Source: Neodiprion pinetum (lineage: Eukaryota; Arthropoda; Insecta; Hymenoptera; Diprionidae). Taken from it: DNA of 64,000 nt. The translations under genes were made by a program, and so were the position numbers. The stretch is from the NCBI RefSeq assembly GCF_021155775.2, contig NC_060235.2, positions 36,620,607-36,684,606 of the forward strand, read 5' to 3'. The notes under the pieces are model-generated. The model saw only the letters and a list, made by a program, of their open reading frames with translations. It had not been told where the DNA came from and did no database searches. Position 1 is the stretch's first letter. Every line of letters begins with the position of its first letter. Shown here one piece after another: positions 62,601 to 64,000 of the stretch.

Positions 62601-63590
62601 ACAATCACCAATGCCTTGAAGGAGGAAACTCAGCGTTGCATCAACGAAATTCAGCCACATTTGTGCAAAACAGTCATGGATAATTTTAACAAAAGAGTGC
62701 GTAAGTACAAGCAAAACCGTGGAGGCCATTTACCCGATATGCTATTCCATACATAACCCTGTACTGTTTACGAATGAATAAAAGATTGTTAATTTTTCTA
62801 ATAATGTAACAAGCCTGTGTTTTTCATCAAAATTATTTGTTGCGTGAATTTTGGAACACCCTTTAGTAGGCAGGTTGTTTCATTCGTGTTCACCATCGTA
62901 AGCACCTAACCGCAATTACACATTACTCAAAGTATTTAAACCATTGTATAGAAAATGGATTGATACAATTCTACCAAAGTCCCCGTTATCACAAATACCT
63001 CGTTAATCGACTGTCGATCCATCAACTCCATTACCTGTCACGCATCGATTCGACCGTCGAATCTAATCGCCGATGATCATCCCTCCCACTTCCGGTTTAG
63101 CTACTCGTGAGGACGGTCAGGTCAAGACTGTCGCGAATTTACGGTTCGCTCGGTGACGAGGAGCAGAGAGGACATCACGAGCGATTGGCCGCAGCCATGG
63201 AAGAGGACCTGGAGCTTCGATGCGGAGGATGCAGCGAGCCCTTCGGTCTGGAGGCCGATTCTCTGGAGGCTTTGCCGTGCTCGCACATCCTCCACGCGAG
63301 GTGGGTGAATCAGCAACTTTCGTGCAGATCGATGCGGCCCGCTACTTTTCGCGAGATAGACTGTTTAACCAACTCTTTCTCTCCGTCGCAGGTGCGCCCA
63401 CGACATACTAAAGAAGCGGGACAAGAAGAAGAAGAGATTCTGCCCGGACTGCCACAAATCGGTCAGCTCTCGGCTCTACCTCCACTGCGAAGACCCCCAT
63501 GGACTGAACCACAGTTCGCTGAGTCTTGCCTCGCTCAGAGCCAGCAGCTTGGCTACTTTGGAAGATTGTCACGCGACCAGCAGCGTCTGA
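50469..63590 (+). CDS. Rapsn: Rapsyn orthologue (43 kDa receptor-associated scaffold of the synapse), TPR + RING-H2
   Basis: In vertebrates rapsyn is a peripheral, cytoplasmic-face scaffold that clusters nicotinic acetylcholine receptors and has a RING with ubiquitin/NEDD8 ligase activity. In insects its synapses are likely cholinergic central ones, since insect neuromuscular junctions are glutamatergic (established for Drosophila; inference here). Eight exons, 50469-50620, 59567-59713, 60247-60406, 61362-61562, 61706-61804, 62025-62216, 63101-63300 and 63392-63590, join in phase into 449 residues and a stop. The start VEQGLKLYRAHKQQAAVRKW matches the rapsyn N-terminal TPR. Helical TPR-like units follow (YLNLARAHERLG, ARVHLELAGFCKAL, RYAAKAYDLSRSL, SIRIMGDIYRKK, AFRQYESAM) to about residue 350. 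The RING ligands are C358, C361, C377, H379, H382, C385, C401 and C404. The N-terminal codons are not in the first certain exon. Confidence 0.93.
54343..54518 (-). CDS. Candidate minus-strand exon nested in the rapsyn intron
   Basis: A strong acceptor, TTTTATTCCTTATCAG, precedes an open frame of 58 codons that ends at a good donor, ATAAAT|GTACGT. The peptide begins ETAQGIEILEIVRDLYLRNL, continues with a charged coiled-coil-like part KNRKEEEGETEESLKG, and ends MRIFIPIN. No family was recognised. Splice signals on both sides plus a helical, charged peptide make it better than the usual chance frame, but no partner exons were found. Confidence 0.3.
58629..58673. repeat. (CT)n microsatellite
   Basis: A CT dinucleotide tract with CCC interruptions, inside the long rapsyn intron. 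Confidence 0.9.
59567..59713 (+). CDS. Rapsn: rapsyn exon B (TPR2)
   Basis: Acceptor CTTCTGTTTCAG, donor AGACACAG|GTTCGG. Reads R-ESIDFAHKQLCISEELDSP, then MRAEAYLNLARAHERLG, a close match to the vertebrate rapsyn YLNLARSNEKL block. Phase 2 in, phase 2 out; 147 bases. Confidence 0.95.
60247..60406 (+). CDS. Rapsn: rapsyn exon C (TPR)
   Basis: Acceptor TTTCCTTTCAG, donor CTTCAG|GTAACG. Reads S-LLHECDQCATAGLVHLTVA, then RVHLELAGFCKALEAFQRAH, a typical TPR helix pair. 160 bases, phase 2 in and phase 0 out. Confidence 0.95.
61040..61290. repeat. Two tandem copies of the dispersed repeat
   Basis: Two units with a period of about 124 bases each contain CATATTGGATCCGC or CATATCGGATCCGC, then TTTCAAGTTCAG, then AGTGACCCCAAA or AGCGACCCCAAA. 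The family matches the copy at 8569-8690 in the nau intron. Confidence 0.75.
61362..61562 (+). CDS. Rapsn: rapsyn exon D (TPRs)
   Basis: Acceptor AATTATCCGCAG, donor TGCTCG|GTGAGT. Reads VYVGLSELFSRLQDADKSAR, then YAAKAYDLSRSLQLGDLNSR and LLQMAAALRKQGELGDAHDY. 67 codons in phase 0. Confidence 0.95.
61706..61804 (+). CDS. Rapsn: rapsyn exon E
   Basis: Acceptor AATTGAATCCAG, donor ATAAAC|GTAAGT. Reads EATRLSVVSGDQASYARSIR, then IMGDIYRKKSDIN; aligns with the vertebrate segment around ADIHRSRGD. 33 codons in phase 0. Confidence 0.95.
62025..62216 (+). CDS. Rapsn: rapsyn exon F
   Basis: Acceptor GACGTCTTGCAG, donor GCGAAG|GTTTGG. Reads KAFRQYESAMGSAASTGDRL, then CQMEAMDGAARCLEALRMQH; aligns with the vertebrate [20 protein letters not shown] region. 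It ends EVAGSVGAK, matching EEVGNK. 64 codons. Confidence 0.95.
62314..62863 (+). mobile_element. Mariner/Tc1-type transposon remnant, internally rearranged, in a rapsyn intron
   Basis: TA dinucleotides flank both ends. The left end CAGGGTGTCCCGAAATTCAG and the reverse-complemented right end AAGGGTGTTCCAAAATTCAC form a terminal inverted repeat of about 24 bases. The left arm also carries an inverted, degenerate copy of the 3' coding end (62406-62437 is the reverse complement of 62721-62752 with one mismatch). The left arm thus mirrors the right for roughly 190 bases, giving a fold-back structure rather than a simple truncated copy. The 5' two thirds of the transposase are missing, so the copy cannot be autonomous. 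Confidence 0.9.
62497..62756 (+). pseudogene. Mariner-like DDE transposase C-terminal fragment (broken)
   Basis: The frame reads RRGDHNWPPKSCDLTPLNFF, a hallmark block around the last catalytic Asp of D,D34D transposases. It then slips frame in a T-run/G-run near 62551-62568 (expected WG-LKSK). It continues LKSKAYANKPTITNALKEET and MDNFNKRVRKYKQNRGGHLP to a stop at 62754. The first two catalytic Asp residues are absent. A dead fragment. Confidence 0.9.
63101..63300 (+). CDS. Rapsn: rapsyn exon G (coiled segment and first half of RING)
   Basis: Acceptor CTTCCGGTTTAG, donor CACGCGAG|GTGGGT. Reads LLVRTVRSRLSRIYGSLGDE, then the RING start RCGGCSEPFGLEADSLEALP and CSHILHA. It aligns with vertebrate [20 protein letters not shown]. 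Ends two bases into the Arg before the sixth zinc ligand. Confidence 0.95.
63392..63590 (+). CDS. Rapsn: rapsyn exon H (second half of RING, Ser-rich tail, stop)
   Basis: Acceptor CTCCGTCGCAG, then R-CAHDILKKRDKKKKRFCPDC. It supplies zinc ligands C385, C401 and C404. The spacing between ligands six and seven is 15 residues and very Lys-rich, against about 8 in vertebrate rapsyn. After the RING a tail of about 45 residues follows (HKSVSSRLYLHCEDPHGLNH, then Ser/Leu-rich, ending ATSSV), against about 10 in vertebrates. TGA at 63588-63590. Confidence 0.95.
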
Positions 63591-64000
63591 CCTGATAACG
63601 CCGCATCCTCCGGACGCAGTTAACGACTCGATTGAATTCAATTGCCTCGACATGGAAGACTGTTATCGGGGATTCGTCAGGGACTGACCTACATTTCTTT
63701 CCAGTTATAATGAGGGATGAGTGAATGTCTACTTTCGTGTGGCGGCAAAATATGCCGGCAAGATGACGGAAACTTTTGTCATTGCTCGGGATAACTGAAG
63801 TTTAGTATTCGGAATGCGATTGCTCCGCGTATCTTCGTCGCCGGTTGATAATAGACATTGGCGAAAATAATTCCGAGCTGCAAAATGAAACTTCGGGGCT
63901 GAAGTGTACAGGGAGGAATTTAACCCCGTTACGAAATTAATCCAGAAGTGAATAGTGTTGCTGTTTTTACTCGAATTACTGCGCAGAGTTCGCTGGGGGT
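63591..64000 (+). other. Rapsn: rapsyn 3' flank / 3' UTR
   Basis: No canonical AATAAA polyadenylation signal was seen before the window ends, so the 3' UTR probably continues to the right. Confidence 0.6.

Overview
The window is eukaryotic nuclear DNA, almost certainly from an insect: genes are split by introns with GT..AG borders, most of the sequence is non-coding, and it is dotted with microsatellites and small palindromic cut-and-paste elements. The repeat families look like those of Hymenoptera (sawfly or wasp), but that placement is inference only. Nothing viral, bacterial or organellar was seen.

Two genes are recognised with confidence and both belong to muscle/synapse biology. (1) On the minus strand, about 7.4-14.3 kb, lies the single arthropod myogenic bHLH factor nautilus (nau, MyoD family). 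Three phase-compatible coding exons encode a histidine-rich N-terminus, the Cys/Trp box plus basic region, and the helix-loop-helix. The C-terminal exon was not found and may lie left of the window. (2) On the plus strand, about 50.5-63.6 kb (first exon possibly at 49.15 kb), lies a rapsyn orthologue. Eight exons with correct splice phases give 449 residues: a chain of TPR-like repeats, then a C-terminal RING-H2 finger and a longer tail than in vertebrates.

Layout: 1-7.4 kb, no gene recognised; 7.4-14.3 kb, nau, with a 5.7 kb first intron; 14.3-14.9 kb, upstream region with a phase-compatible possible alternative first exon; 15-49 kb, a 34-35 kb region between the divergently transcribed genes, holding at least five inverted-repeat elements (23.3, 26.9, 28.0-28.4, 35.0 and 41.9 kb), GC-rich patches and a few unassigned coding-like segments; 49.1-63.6 kb, rapsyn, with an 8.9 kb intron after its first certain exon and a mariner-type remnant in a late intron; 63.6-64 kb, 3' flank.

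nau specifies muscle fate in the nucleus. Rapsyn is the cytoplasmic scaffold that clusters nicotinic acetylcholine receptors. Their divergent arrangement across a long gene-poor interval raises the possibility of shared control, but this is a hypothesis. No clearly new system was found. The most useful leads are the possible alternative nau and first rapsyn exons, a membrane-anchor-like exon at 39.7 kb, and the set of palindromic elements.
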